From: Candidatus Omnitrophota bacterium
GTDB lineage: Bacteria; Omnitrophota; Omnitrophia; Omnitrophales; Omnitrophaceae
Assembly: GCA_029561555.1 (NCBI GenBank)
Contig: JAKQXH010000037.1
Location: 1-36,522 of the forward strand
Reading direction: 5' to 3'
Length of the DNA stretch: 36,522 nt
The notes under the pieces were generated by a model. That model was not told the DNA's origin. It worked only from the letters and a program-made list of their open reading frames with translations, and did no database searches. A program made the position numbers and the translations under genes. Below are positions 23,092-32,216 of the stretch, piece after piece. Positions within the stretch are counted from its first letter, which is position 1; each line of letters starts with the position of its first letter.

Positions 23092-25814
23092 GATATCTCC
23101 GAAAACAGATTCAAATTTTCCCGGAGACTTGCCATCTGGCTCTTCAGTTCTTCGCACCTCGCTTTTTCCTTCTCGACGATTTCCTTCGGCGCGCGGGTTA
23201 CGAAACTTTCATTCGCGAGCCGGGTCTCAAGCTGTTCGAGCCTCTGCCGGGTCTCCTCGATTTTTCCGGAAAGTTTTTTCCGTTCCGCTTCAAGATCGAC
23301 CAGTCCCCCGGCGCGAAGATAAATCTCCATGTCCGGGTAAACGTTCCCGACGCTGTCTTTGTCCCGGTCATAGGCCGGGACGATCTCAAGTTTCTCAAGC
23401 TTTCCCAAATGCGAAATCAGGCGGGACATCAATTCGATATCTTTCTTGACCGTTCCTTCCGCTTTGACCGTCACCGAGACCAGTGCCGTGTGCGGGATGT
23501 TCAACTTCGCGCGGAGATCGCGGATCCCGCTCACCGCGCGCTGCATCAGCGTTCCCCGACGCTCGGCGTCCGGATCCGAAAATTTGCGCTGGGCTTTCGG
23601 CCAGTCGCTCACCATGATCGAAGGCCCGAAGGCCCCGGGATCTTTGAAGCAAGTTTTGAAACGCTGCCAGATTTCCTCCGAAATATACGGCATGAAAGGA
23701 TGCAAAAGCCTCAGGCCGGTTTCGAACACATGGAGAAGCACCGCCAGAGTTTTTTCCTTTTCCTCCCAGTCGAAACCGTTCAGGACGGGTTTCGCCGCTT
23801 CCAGATACCAATCGCAGAACTGATGCCAGAAGAAATGATAGAAGGCCGTCGCCGCGTCGTTGAAACGGTAATCCTTGAGCGCGCGGTCCATCTCGCCGAT
23901 CAACCCCTGAAGCAGGGAGAGAATCCACCGGTCGACAATCGTCAGAGACTCCGGCTTGAGATTGAATTTGGACGGAGCCTTGAACCCCTCAAGATTCATC
24001 AGAGCAAACCGCGCGGCATTCCAAATCTTATTGGTAAAATTCCTGCCCAGCTCGAATTTCTCCCTCGAAAGATAGGCGTCCTGCCCGCTCGCCGTCAGCA
24101 TGATGATACTGAAACGCAGGCCGTCGGTGCCGATTTCCTCGATCACCTCGAGGGGATCGATCGCGTTCCCGAGCGACTTGGACATCTTCTGCCCGCTGTC
24201 CGCCCGGACCGTCCCGTGGATGTAAACCTGCGAAAACGGAACCGCCTTTCTGAAATGAAGCCCCGCCATGATCATCCTGGCGACCCAGAAATACAGAATT
24301 TCCTGCGCGGTCACCAGCGAAGAAGTCGGATAAAAACATTTCAGATCCTCGGACTGTTCGTCGGGCCAGCCCAGCGTCGAAAACGGCCAAAGCCAGGAGG
24401 AAAACCAGGTGTCCAGGACGTCCTCATCCCGCCTCAGCGGCCCCTGACACTTGGGGCATTGCGTCAAATCCTCGCGCGAGACAAACACTCCACCCTGCCC
24501 GTTCTGTTGTGTCGCGCAGGCGTCGCAATACCAGACGGGAATCTGATGGCCCCACCAGATCTGACGCGAAACGCACCAGTCGCGGATGTTCCGAAGCCAG
24601 TGCAGATAGACTTTCGTCCACCGCTTCGGGAAAAATTTCACCTTGCCTTCCTTCTGCGCCCGGAGCGCTTCCTGGGCAAGCGGTTTCATCCGGACAAACC
24701 ATTGTTTGGAAAGATAAGGCTCGACGACGGTGTCGCAGCGGTAGCAATGGGGGACTTTATGGACATGCGCTTCCTCGCGGATGAAAAGGCCCGCAGCCTT
24801 GAGATCCTCGAGAATTTTCTTCCGGGCCTCGAAGCGGTCCAGGTTTTCGTATGGGGCGCCGTTTTCATTCACCCGCCCGTCGGGATGAAATACGTTCCGG
24901 AACTCAAGCTGATGGCGGTGTCCCATTTCAAAATCGTTCGGATCGTGCGCCGGCGTGACTTTCACGATACCGGTCCCGAATTCCGGATCGATCAGGTCGT
25001 CTCGGATCACGCGAAGTTTCCGGTTCTGAAGAGGGAGATAGACTTCCTTGCCCTCGATGCCCGCGTACCGTTTGTCCTTCGGATTGACCGCGATTGCGGT
25101 GTCGCCGAGCATGGTCTCGGGCCGCGTCGTCGCGATGACCACCTGATCGTCGGGGACCAGCGCGTCCAAATTGGGGTCTTTCACAAGATAGCGGTAAAAA
25201 TACAGTTTGCCTTCGACTTCCTTGTACGGGGCTTCCTCATCGGAAAGCGCCGTCCGGCACCGGGGGCACCAGTTGATGATGTAATGGCCCTGGTAAATCA
25301 GCTCGTCCTCATATAATTTCACGAATGTCTCGCGGACGGCGCGGGAAAGCCCCTCGTCCATCGTGAAACGCTCGCGGGACCAATCGCAGGAAGCGCCCAG
25401 GCGGCGGAGCTGGCGGATGATCGTGGAACCGTATTCTTCCCGCCACTTCCAGACTTCCGCCACAAAAGCCTCGCGCCCGAGATCAAAACGGCTCTTTCCT
25501 TCTTTGGCCAGTTTTTTCTCGACCACATTCTGCGTAGCAATGCCCGCGTGATCCGTACCGGGAACCCACAGCGTGGGAACGCCCCGCATCCTCTGCCACC
25601 GGATCAAAATATCCTGAACGGTATTGTTCAGCGCGTGCCCCATGTGAAGCACGCCGGTCACGTTGGGCGGAGGAATCACGATCGTATAAGGTTTCTTCGC
25701 GGGATCCGCCTTCGGCTTGAAATAACCGCCGGCCTCCCAGAACGAATACCACTTTTCTTCGACTTCCCGGAAATTGTAGGCGGGACTTAAAGCGCCTTCC
25801 TGTGTTTCTTCCAC
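23088..25814 (-). CDS. valS: Valyl-tRNA synthetase
   Basis: A class I synthetase charging tRNA-Val. The 908 residues include the HIGH-type motif in PPNVTGVLHMGHALN, the editing (CP1) domain with TTRPETMLGDTAIAV, a zinc-binding insertion with paired Cys (CDACATQQ, CPKCQG), KMSKS in GQKMSKSLGNAIDP, the anticodon-binding helical domain and a C-terminal coiled-coil arm (residues about 845-908, LEAERKKLSGKIEETRQRLEQ and on). The start is GTG at 25814 with AAAGGATAGA upstream, only 3 bp after the cimA stop, so the two are likely coupled. All signatures look intact. Confidence 0.97.
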   Translation of the reverse strand: MEETQEGALSPAYNFREVEEKWYSFWEAGGYFKPKADPAKKPYTIVIPPPNVTGVLHMGHALNNTVQDILIRWQRMRGVPTLWVPGTDHAGIATQNVVEKKLAKEGKSRFDLGREAFVAEVWKWREEYGSTIIRQLRRLGASCDWSRERFTMDEGLSRAVRETFVKLYEDELIYQGHYIINWCPRCRTALSDEEAPYKEVEGKLYFYRYLVKDPNLDALVPDDQVVIATTRPETMLGDTAIAVNPKDKRYAGIEGKEVYLPLQNRKLRVIRDDLIDPEFGTGIVKVTPAHDPNDFEMGHRHQLEFRNVFHPDGRVNENGAPYENLDRFEARKKILEDLKAAGLFIREEAHVHKVPHCYRCDTVVEPYLSKQWFVRMKPLAQEALRAQKEGKVKFFPKRWTKVYLHWLRNIRDWCVSRQIWWGHQIPVWYCDACATQQNGQGGVFVSREDLTQCPKCQGPLRRDEDVLDTWFSSWLWPFSTLGWPDEQSEDLKCFYPTSSLVTAQEILYFWVARMIMAGLHFRKAVPFSQVYIHGTVRADSGQKMSKSLGNAIDPLEVIEEIGTDGLRFSIIMLTASGQDAYLSREKFELGRNFTNKIWNAARFALMNLEGFKAPSKFNLKPESLTIVDRWILSLLQGLIGEMDRALKDYRFNDAATAFYHFFWHQFCDWYLEAAKPVLNGFDWEEKEKTLAVLLHVFETGLRLLHPFMPYISEEIWQRFKTCFKDPGAFGPSIMVSDWPKAQRKFSDPDAERRGTLMQRAVSGIRDLRAKLNIPHTALVSVTVKAEGTVKKDIELMSRLISHLGKLEKLEIVPAYDRDKDSVGNVYPDMEIYLRAGGLVDLEAERKKLSGKIEETRQRLEQLETRLANESFVTRAPKEIVEKEKARCEELKSQMASLRENLNLFSEIS

Positions 25815-25817
25815 TCT

Positions 25818-27392
25818 CTATCCTTTATGCAGTTTGTACTCGACGGCATCCACCAGCGCCTGCCAGCTTGCCTCGATGATATTTTCCGACACCCCGACCG
25901 TCTGCCAGCTTTTTTTCTCATCCTGGAATTGAATAAACACGCGGACTTTTGCCGCCGTGCCGGCCTGGGAATTCACGACGCGAACCTTATAATCCGTCAG
26001 ATGGATGTGCGCGATGACCGGATAAAAACGCTTGAGCGCCTTCCGGAGCGCTTTATCGAGCGCGTTCACGGGGCCGTCCCCTTCCGCCGCGGTCAGCTCG
26101 ACTTCCCCTTTGACCTTGATCTTCACCGACGCCTCGGAAACGACCCCTTCCTTTTCCTCCTTGGTGTCGATGACCCGGAACCCCAGGTGATCGAAATACG
26201 GATGGTATTTCCCGGTCAATTTCTTGACCAGCAGCTCAAAGGAAGCCTCCGCCGCCTCAAATTGATAGCCTTCGTTCTCCAGTTCGCGGATTTTGTGAAG
26301 AATGTTCCTCATCTCGGGGCTTTCCTTGCCCAAATCAACGTCAAATTCTTTCGCCTTGGCGAGAATGTTCGTCTTCCCGCTCAGTTCGGAAATCAGAAAT
26401 TTCCGCTGATTGCCGACCAGCGCCGGATCCAGCGGTTCGTAAGTCTTTGCGTTTTTCACCATGGCGTCCACGTGAACGCCGGCCTTGTGCGCAAAGGCCG
26501 ACATCCCGACAAACGGCTGGTTGAACTGAAGCGGCATATTGCAAACTTCCGCCACAAAATGACTGATTTTCATCAATTCATTCATCCTGATTTTGGACGC
26601 AAACGGCATTTTCATTTTGTGTTCGAGCACCGCCGCGACCGAAGTCAGGTCCGTGTTTCCGCAGCGCTCCCCGTAACCGTTGATCGTCCCCTGGATCTGG
26701 ACGCACCCCTGTTCGACGGCCGCCAGAGAATTCGCGACGGCCAGATTCATGTCGTTGTGACAATGGATTCCGATAGGCACTTTGACCGCGCCCGAAGCGG
26801 CCTGAACCGCCCGTTTCACTTCCGAAGGCAGACCGCCCCCGTTCGTATCGCAAAGCACGATCATGTCCGCGCCGGCTTTCGCCGCTTCCCGGATCGTGCT
26901 CAAAGCATACTCACGGTTGGATTTAAATCCGTCGAAGAAATGTTCGGCGTCATAAATCACTTCGAGTTTTTTTGATTTCAGGTAAGCCACGGAGTCCCGG
27001 ATCATCGCGAGATTTTCTTTCAGGGAAGTCTTAAAAACATCCGTCACGTGAAGATCCCAGCTTTTCCCGAAAATCGTTACGACCTTGGTCTTCGCGTCAA
27101 CCAGCGCGGAAAGATTCGGGTCCTGCTCCGCCTTGATGTGCGCCCGCCGTGTCGAACCGAACGCCACGACCCTGGAATGTTTCAGGGGATTCCGGTGAAT
27201 CTCCTTGAAGAACTCGATATCCTTCGGATTGGAGCCCGGCCATCCGCCCTCGATATAATCCATCCCGAAATGATCCAGCTTCCGGGCAATCTCAAGCTTG
27301 TCGGCCAGAGACAGACTGATCCCCTCCGTCTGAGCTCCGTCTCTCAGCGTCGTGTCGTATAACTGGATTTTCCGGACCGAACCCTTTTTCAT
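25818..27392 (-). CDS. cimA: (R)-citramalate synthase
   Basis: Condenses pyruvate with acetyl-CoA to citramalate, the threonine-independent route to 2-oxobutanoate and isoleucine. It belongs to the isopropylmalate/homocitrate synthase family: LYDTTLRDGAQTEGISLS, IEGGWPGSNPKDIEFF (a citramalate synthase signature), HCHNDMNLAVANSLAA, GYGERCGNTDL, and a C-terminal LeuA-type regulatory domain (EGDGPVNALDKALRKAL), so isoleucine feedback is likely. The 524 residues fit the family. The ATG has AAAGGA upstream. With leuA at 7095 and lysC just upstream, the organism seems to have the pyruvate route, though a threonine route elsewhere is not excluded. Confidence 0.93.
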   Translation of the reverse strand: MKKGSVRKIQLYDTTLRDGAQTEGISLSLADKLEIARKLDHFGMDYIEGGWPGSNPKDIEFFKEIHRNPLKHSRVVAFGSTRRAHIKAEQDPNLSALVDAKTKVVTIFGKSWDLHVTDVFKTSLKENLAMIRDSVAYLKSKKLEVIYDAEHFFDGFKSNREYALSTIREAAKAGADMIVLCDTNGGGLPSEVKRAVQAASGAVKVPIGIHCHNDMNLAVANSLAAVEQGCVQIQGTINGYGERCGNTDLTSVAAVLEHKMKMPFASKIRMNELMKISHFVAEVCNMPLQFNQPFVGMSAFAHKAGVHVDAMVKNAKTYEPLDPALVGNQRKFLISELSGKTNILAKAKEFDVDLGKESPEMRNILHKIRELENEGYQFEAAEASFELLVKKLTGKYHPYFDHLGFRVIDTKEEKEGVVSEASVKIKVKGEVELTAAEGDGPVNALDKALRKALKRFYPVIAHIHLTDYKVRVVNSQAGTAAKVRVFIQFQDEKKSWQTVGVSENIIEASWQALVDAVEYKLHKG

Positions 27393-27448
27393 AAATATCC
27401 TTTTTCCGTCTTTTACTTCTCGCCTTTTTTCTTCTTAGCTTTCACTTC

Positions 27449-27504
27449 TTCCGTCTTTAGTCTTTGGTCTGTAGTCTGTTGTCTTCGGTCTTCGGTCTTC
27501 AGTC
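27449..27504 (-). repeat. Tandem degenerate heptamers (GACNNNA x 8)
   Basis: On the minus strand eight uninterrupted 7-bp units, all GACNNNA (for example GACTGAA, GACCGAA, GACAACA, GACTAAA), lie in the 141 bp between the lysC stop and the cimA start. One further related unit lies at 27514-27520. The fixed GAC and final A with a variable middle distinguish it from simple slippage. Confidence 0.85.
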
Positions 27505-27533
27505 CGTGAGATCTTTGGTCTTTCTGTCCTGTC

Positions 27534-28769
27534 TTATTCCTTCATTACCTTTTGCGCTTTTCCGAGGCCAAACGCTTTATGAAGCGCCGAAACGGCGTCC
27601 TTTCCGCAGGCCTTCGGGATCACGCAGGAAATCTTGATCTCCGAAGTCGAAATCATCTCGATATTGATTTTGTTCTTCGCAAGCGCGTCGAACATCCTGG
27701 AAGCCACGCCCGAATGAGACCGCATCCCGACGCCGACGATGCTGACTTTTGCGATATTCTCGTCGCAGTCCACGGTCTCCGCTCGGACCGCCGCAGCCGC
27801 CGCCTTCACGGTCGCGAGCGCTTTCACGATTTCGCTCTGGAGGACGGTAAAAGAAATGTCCGTCGTGGCCTTGTTCGTCTTGTTCTGAATGATCATGTCC
27901 ACGTTCACGTTGTGATCGGCGAGTTTCTTGAAAATCCTCGCGGCAACCCCCGGTTTGTCCGGCACCCCGTAAATCGTCACTTTGGCCTCATTGGTATTCA
28001 ACGCGACTCCGCGCACCAGAAAATTTTCCATTGCCTTCACCTCTTTCGTGATCAAAGTTCCTTCCGTATGATTCAAGCTGCTCCGAACCAGAATCGGAAC
28101 ATTGTATTTTTTCCCGACTTCCACCGACCGGGCCTGCATCACCTGGGCACCTAAAGAAGCCAGCTCCAGCATTTCATCATAGCTGATAACGTCCAATTTC
28201 TGCGCGTCCCCGACGATCCGCGGATCGGCGGTATAAACGCCGTCGACATCGGTATAGATCTCGCACACCGGCGCTTTCAGGACCGCCGCCAGCGCGACCG
28301 CGGTCAGGTCCGAACCTCCCCGCCCCAGGGTCGTGATTTCATGATCTTCCGTCTGCCCCTGGAACCCGGCGACAATAACGGCATTCCCTTCGCGAAGAGC
28401 CTTCCGTATCCGGTCCGCGTTGATATTTACGATCCGGGCCTTGGTATGCACGCGGTCAGTCATAATTCCGACCTGAGGCCCCGTGAACGAAATCGCCTTC
28501 ACGCCGTTTTTGTGAAGCGCCATCGCAAGCAGCGCCACCGACACCTGTTCGCCGGTCGCAAGAAGCATGTCCATTTCCCGTTCGCTGGGTTTATCGGTAA
28601 CGGCCTTCGAGAGTTCGATCAGCTCGTCCGTCTTGTCTCCCATGGCGGAAACCACGACAACCACCGAATGGCCTTTTTTCCTTGTCTCCGTCACGCGGTT
28701 CGCCACATTTTTCAACCGCTCGGGATTTGCGACCGAACTCCCCCCGAATTTCTGCACAATCAATGACAT
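27534..28769 (-). CDS. lysC: Aspartate kinase
   Basis: Phosphorylates aspartate in the first step towards lysine, threonine, methionine and diaminopimelate. The 411-residue product has the kinase motif VQKFGGSSVANPERL, TTLGRGGSDLTAVALAA, and two C-terminal ACT domains (GVPDKPGVAARIFKKLADHNVN and SIVGVGMRSHSGVASRMF regions) that usually mediate Lys/Thr inhibition. It is monofunctional, not fused to homoserine dehydrogenase. The ATG at 28769 is preferred (AAGGAG eight bases upstream); it lies 1 bp after kdsB. An internal start yielding a separate regulatory subunit, as in some Gram-positives, is possible but not shown. Confidence 0.95.
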   Translation of the reverse strand: MSLIVQKFGGSSVANPERLKNVANRVTETRKKGHSVVVVVSAMGDKTDELIELSKAVTDKPSEREMDMLLATGEQVSVALLAMALHKNGVKAISFTGPQVGIMTDRVHTKARIVNINADRIRKALREGNAVIVAGFQGQTEDHEITTLGRGGSDLTAVALAAVLKAPVCEIYTDVDGVYTADPRIVGDAQKLDVISYDEMLELASLGAQVMQARSVEVGKKYNVPILVRSSLNHTEGTLITKEVKAMENFLVRGVALNTNEAKVTIYGVPDKPGVAARIFKKLADHNVNVDMIIQNKTNKATTDISFTVLQSEIVKALATVKAAAAAVRAETVDCDENIAKVSIVGVGMRSHSGVASRMFDALAKNKINIEMISTSEIKISCVIPKACGKDAVSALHKAFGLGKAQKVMKE

Positions 28770-28770
28770 C

Positions 28771-29502
28771 TCACGCACTCCTTGATATTATTTTTTCAAA
28801 TTCCCGCAAGTCTTCCTCCGTATCGATTCCGACGGAGTCCTTCCGTCCTTCCACCACTTTGATCCGGTGTCCGTTTTCCAAAACCCGGAGCTGTTCCAGC
28901 TTTTCGGTCTCTTCGAGAGCGGACGGTTTCAGGTTCTTCCAGGTTTTTGTCAAAAAATCCCGCCGGTACGCGTAAATCCCCAGATGTTTCCAAAACCCGC
29001 GAAAAAGACCGTCGCGGCTGTACGGGACCGAAGCCCGCGAAAAAAAAAGAGCGAATCCCCGGCCATCCTTCACGAGCTTGACGACATTCGGATTCCTGAA
29101 TTCTTCCTCGTCCGTCTTTTTGACAGCCGCCGTCGCCATCTCAACGTCCGGATCGGCAAACGCGCCGGCCAAAGAATCGATGACTCCGACATCCAGCAGG
29201 GGCTCATCCCCCTGGATATTGATCCATATCCCGGCTTCCGTATCCTCCGCAATTTCCGAGATCCGGGAAGTCCCGCTCGGATGATCGGCCCGGGTCATCC
29301 GGACCTTCCCTCCGAAGGCTTTTACCGCCGCTTCAACTTCTTTCGAGTCGCACGCGACGATGACTTCGTCCAATGTCTTCGATTTGCACGCGTTCTCATA
29401 AGTCCATTGAACGAGAGGTTTCCCTCCGACCGCCCTCAACATTTTCCGGGGAAGCCGGACCGACTCCAAACGGGCGGGAATCACGCCGACTATCTTTTTC
29501 AT
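28771..29502 (-). CDS. kdsB: 3-deoxy-manno-octulosonate cytidylyltransferase (CMP-Kdo synthetase)
   Basis: Activates Kdo as CMP-Kdo for the lipid A-core of lipopolysaccharide. The 243 residues show GVIPARLESVRLPRKML, the nucleotide-binding TRADHPSGTSRISE, INIQGDEPLLD (metal-binding Asp) and HLGIYAYRRDFL. It overlaps hldA by 4 bp (ATGA) and precedes lysC by 1 bp. Together with hldA it is strong evidence for an LPS-bearing outer membrane. Confidence 0.95.
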   Translation of the reverse strand: MKKIVGVIPARLESVRLPRKMLRAVGGKPLVQWTYENACKSKTLDEVIVACDSKEVEAAVKAFGGKVRMTRADHPSGTSRISEIAEDTEAGIWINIQGDEPLLDVGVIDSLAGAFADPDVEMATAAVKKTDEEEFRNPNVVKLVKDGRGFALFFSRASVPYSRDGLFRGFWKHLGIYAYRRDFLTKTWKNLKPSALEETEKLEQLRVLENGHRIKVVEGRKDSVGIDTEEDLREFEKIISRSA

Positions 29503-30566
29503 CTTGCCATCCCGCGGACCTGCGGGCGGACGGAAGAAAAAGATTCGATCAACTCGTCGGGATTCACCGTCGCGGTCCCGAGTTTCCCGACGACAATGCC
29601 CGCCGCGAGATTCGAAATAAAAGCGGCTTCCTTCAGCGTGGCGCCCCGGGCCAGCGACAACGCAAAAGCCGCCGCGACCGTGTCCCCGGCGCCGGACACG
29701 TCAAATACCTCCCGTGCCGCCGTCGGAATCCGGGTTTGCGCTCCGCGCTTTTCCATTAAAAGCATGCCTTCTTCCCCCAGCGTAATCAGGACAGAATCGC
29801 ACCGGAGCTTCCCGATCAGTTTTTTACCCACCGCCTCGATCGGAATCCTAACCCCTTCGTTTTCCGTCCCGACGCCCAAAGCGTCCAAAGCCGCATACGC
29901 TTCCTTTCGGTTCGGAGTGATCACAGTCACGCCCTTGTAATAAGCGATATGCCGCTCTTTCGGATCGACCATCACAAATTTCCGGTGCCGCTTCGTCAGC
30001 TTTAGAAGATCCCGGATCAGAGAAGCCGTTATCAGCCCCTTCCCGTAATCTTCGATGATCACCCCGTCGATCTCCCGGATCTTCGATTCCACGTATTTGA
30101 GAATTCTCTGAAGATCCTTCCGGGGGACATCGCCCACCTTTTCACGGTCAAACCGGACGACCTGCTGGGAATGCGCGATGATCCTGGTTTTGTGAATCGT
30201 GGGGCGCGTCGGATCGTAAATCACGCCGCCCGTCTCCACGGCATTCTGCTTCATCACTTTGAGAAGCATCCGGCCGACCAGATCCCGTCCCAAAACACCG
30301 CACGGGAAAACCTTTCCGCCCAGCGTCAGGATATTATTCGCGACATTCAGGGCCCCTCCCGGCACATAGGATTCCCGGTTTACCTGCACAACCGGCACGG
30401 GAGCTTCCGGAGAAATCCGGTCGACACTCCCCCAAATAAACTGGTCCAGGATAAAATCTCCGACGACCAGAATTTTGGCTTTCCCAAAGCTCCGGACCAG
30501 CTCAATAAAGCGGGATTTTGACAAAAAATCCGCTTCTTTTCTTTTACCGGGCCTTTTTAGGCTCAT
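29499..30566 (-). CDS. hldA: D-glycero-beta-D-manno-heptose 7-phosphate kinase
   Basis: A PfkB-family kinase (RfaE domain I) that phosphorylates heptose 7-phosphate for ADP-heptose and LPS core. The 355 residues show VVGDFILDQFIWGSVDRISPEAPVPVV, the substrate-binding YVPGGALNVANN and the catalytic/anion-hole motif VSGAGDTVAAAFALSLA. The adenylyltransferase half of bifunctional HldE is absent, so this is the single-domain form and hldC should be elsewhere. The N-terminal 20 residues are a basic extension. It is the first gene of hldA-kdsB-lysC, with a probable promoter 45-70 bp upstream. Confidence 0.92.
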   Translation of the reverse strand: MSLKRPGKRKEADFLSKSRFIELVRSFGKAKILVVGDFILDQFIWGSVDRISPEAPVPVVQVNRESYVPGGALNVANNILTLGGKVFPCGVLGRDLVGRMLLKVMKQNAVETGGVIYDPTRPTIHKTRIIAHSQQVVRFDREKVGDVPRKDLQRILKYVESKIREIDGVIIEDYGKGLITASLIRDLLKLTKRHRKFVMVDPKERHIAYYKGVTVITPNRKEAYAALDALGVGTENEGVRIPIEAVGKKLIGKLRCDSVLITLGEEGMLLMEKRGAQTRIPTAAREVFDVSGAGDTVAAAFALSLARGATLKEAAFISNLAAGIVVGKLGTATVNPDELIESFSSVRPQVRGMAR

Positions 30567-30608
30567 AAGTTTATACCCCTAAACAAGTTACGGCTAAACG
30601 AGTTTTGT

Positions 30609-30637
30609 ATTGTAGCACGCTTCATTTTTAGAGTCAC
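30609..30637 (-). promoter_or_regulatory. Probable promoter for hldA-kdsB-lysC
   Basis: On the minus strand GTGACT (30632-30637) and TACAAT (30609-30614) are 17 bp apart, with TGC before the -10 box. The -35 matches consensus at only four positions. It lies 43 bp upstream of the hldA start in a 138-bp gap that holds no other feature I can support. Confidence 0.5.
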
Positions 30638-30704
30638 TAACAAAATACAGAATGCAAAGAAGATTCATGGCTCAAAGAGATTCAGGAAAAAGCCGGGAAG
30701 GTTT

Positions 30705-31415
30705 TTAAAATCTCTCGAAGATTAAAAAACAGCCGACGATCAGTAGAATAAATGCCGAAAGTTTGGATAAGAAATACAGACGCTCATCATCCCAGTTTCT
30801 GGCTTCGCGGAGAATCCGGAAGGAAAGAATAAAGAACCACAGGGCGGCTCCGATCACAAATCCCCCCAAAAAGATCCAGTAAAATATCAGTCCCTTCATT
30901 TCCGGAAAGTGCGTCAGCAAAAAGCTCATCATCCCGATCCAAATCAGAAAAACCGCCGGATTGGTGATCACGATCAGAAACCCCACGAGAAAATTTTTAG
31001 CGGGATTCCGTTTCTTTTTCTTTTCCCGGATGGCTAATTGGGGCTTCTTGAGCAGGATTTTCGCCGCCAGCAGAAAGACCGTGAAAATGCCGACCCAGCG
31101 AATCACCATCCAGGATTTGGGATTGCGCAAAAACGGGACGGCCCCGGTCATGGCAATCAGGATAAAAATAACGTCGGCAAAAGCCGCGCCCATCCCCACA
31201 AAAAACGCCGCGGTACGGGTGTTCCGCTCGATGCCGCGGTGAATGGCTATCAGATTAATCTGCCAGCCGACCAGAGAAGCAAAAAAGCCGGTCCCCATCC
31301 CGAGCGACAATGCCGACAAATGCTCGACGCTCTCCATCGTCCCCGCGGATAGGCGCGCGACAATCCACAAAGAGATTTCCGTGAAAAATTTGATCAGGTT
31401 CGGTTCAGCAGTCAT
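30705..31415 (-). CDS. LysE/RhtB-type transporter
   Basis: A 236-residue inner-membrane protein with about six hydrophobic segments. It resembles LysE/RhtB amino-acid exporters: the Gly-rich first helix (LSLGMGTGFFASLVGW), GMGAAFADVIFILIAMTGAVPFL, a basic cytoplasmic loop (REKKKKRNPAKNFLVGF) and the conserved ITNPAVFLIWIGM. The first 25 residues precede the usual LysE start, so a later start (for example Met27) is possible. The substrate cannot be named from sequence. It lies 21 bp downstream of pssA and probably shares its transcript. Confidence 0.78.
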   Translation of the reverse strand: MTAEPNLIKFFTEISLWIVARLSAGTMESVEHLSALSLGMGTGFFASLVGWQINLIAIHRGIERNTRTAAFFVGMGAAFADVIFILIAMTGAVPFLRNPKSWMVIRWVGIFTVFLLAAKILLKKPQLAIREKKKKRNPAKNFLVGFLIVITNPAVFLIWIGMMSFLLTHFPEMKGLIFYWIFLGGFVIGAALWFFILSFRILREARNWDDERLYFLSKLSAFILLIVGCFLIFERF

Positions 31416-31436
31416 CAGTGTCAGGACAGCCCGGAT

Positions 31437-32216
31437 TTACTTCAGAGATTTAGCGGCCAATTCTTCATCGGCCTGCTCCTCAAGACGGATCGGAAAATAA
31501 AAAGCCGGCGCCAGAAAGACAAACATCAGGAAGACCAGCGCCAAGGCGGTCTCGAAATTCATCAGGAAGGCGGCCCCTCCGAGCGCGATAAATTCGACGT
31601 AGAAGAAGGCCTTCCATTTCGAAAATTGAACGACGGAAAGTTTGGGATAAGCGATACGGCTGACCATCAGAAAACTCATGAGGGACATTAGAAAAATCAG
31701 GACAAACATAAAAAGCGTCACATCCGTCCATTCATTCTTCGTGCAGGCCAGAACCGTCAGCGACAAAGTCGCCGCGGCGGCCGGAGTCGGCAGGCCCTGG
31801 AAACAGGACTTTACCGGAGGGCACACGTTGAATCTTGCCAAACGATAAGCCCCGGCCCCGAGGAAGCAGAAAACCGCCAGCAAAGTCCACGGGTCCAGCC
31901 GGTAATCCCAGCTTTTGAGAACCAAAAAAGCGGGGGCGACGACAAACGAGACCACGTCCGCCAGAGAATCCAGTTCCCGCCCGAACAGCGTGGAATTTTT
32001 GAGAGACCGGGCGATGTTGCCGTCCAGCGAATCCCAGATCAACGCCGTCAGGATCAGCCAAACCGCCCGCGTCAGATGCCCCTGGGAGGCCATCAAAAGC
32101 GACAAAAAACCGCAGAAAAGATTCAAGAGCGTCACGGTGTTCGGAAGCCAGGAAAGGCTGAAGTGATGTTCTTTATGCTCCTCGCGCGGTTCAAAACTCT
32201 CGTTGGGATCCGTCAT
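31437..32216 (-). CDS. pssA: CDP-diacylglycerol-serine O-phosphatidyltransferase
   Basis: Makes phosphatidylserine from CDP-diacylglycerol and serine in the inner membrane. The 259 residues contain the full CDP-alcohol phosphotransferase motif DG-x2-AR-x8-G-x3-D-x3-D (starting DSLDGNIARS and ending in DSLAD), with several membrane helices after WLPNTVTLLNLFCGFLSLL. ATG 32216 overlaps the psd stop as ATGA, so a longer reading into psd is rejected. A hydrophilic N-terminus with FEPREEHKEHHF precedes the first helix. Its partner Psd is encoded directly upstream. Confidence 0.93.
   Translation of the reverse strand: MTDPNESFEPREEHKEHHFSLSWLPNTVTLLNLFCGFLSLLMASQGHLTRAVWLILTALIWDSLDGNIARSLKNSTLFGRELDSLADVVSFVVAPAFLVLKSWDYRLDPWTLLAVFCFLGAGAYRLARFNVCPPVKSCFQGLPTPAAAATLSLTVLACTKNEWTDVTLFMFVLIFLMSLMSFLMVSRIAYPKLSVVQFSKWKAFFYVEFIALGGAAFLMNFETALALVFLMFVFLAPAFYFPIRLEEQADEELAAKSLK

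Noticed and set aside
23409..25316. A 635-residue plus-strand frame
   Set aside because: It lies wholly antisense to valS, whose motifs are complete; the frame is open only because of GC-rich codon use on the other strand.
27449..27504. CRISPR array
   Set aside because: The units are 7 bp with no spacers and no cas genes nearby.
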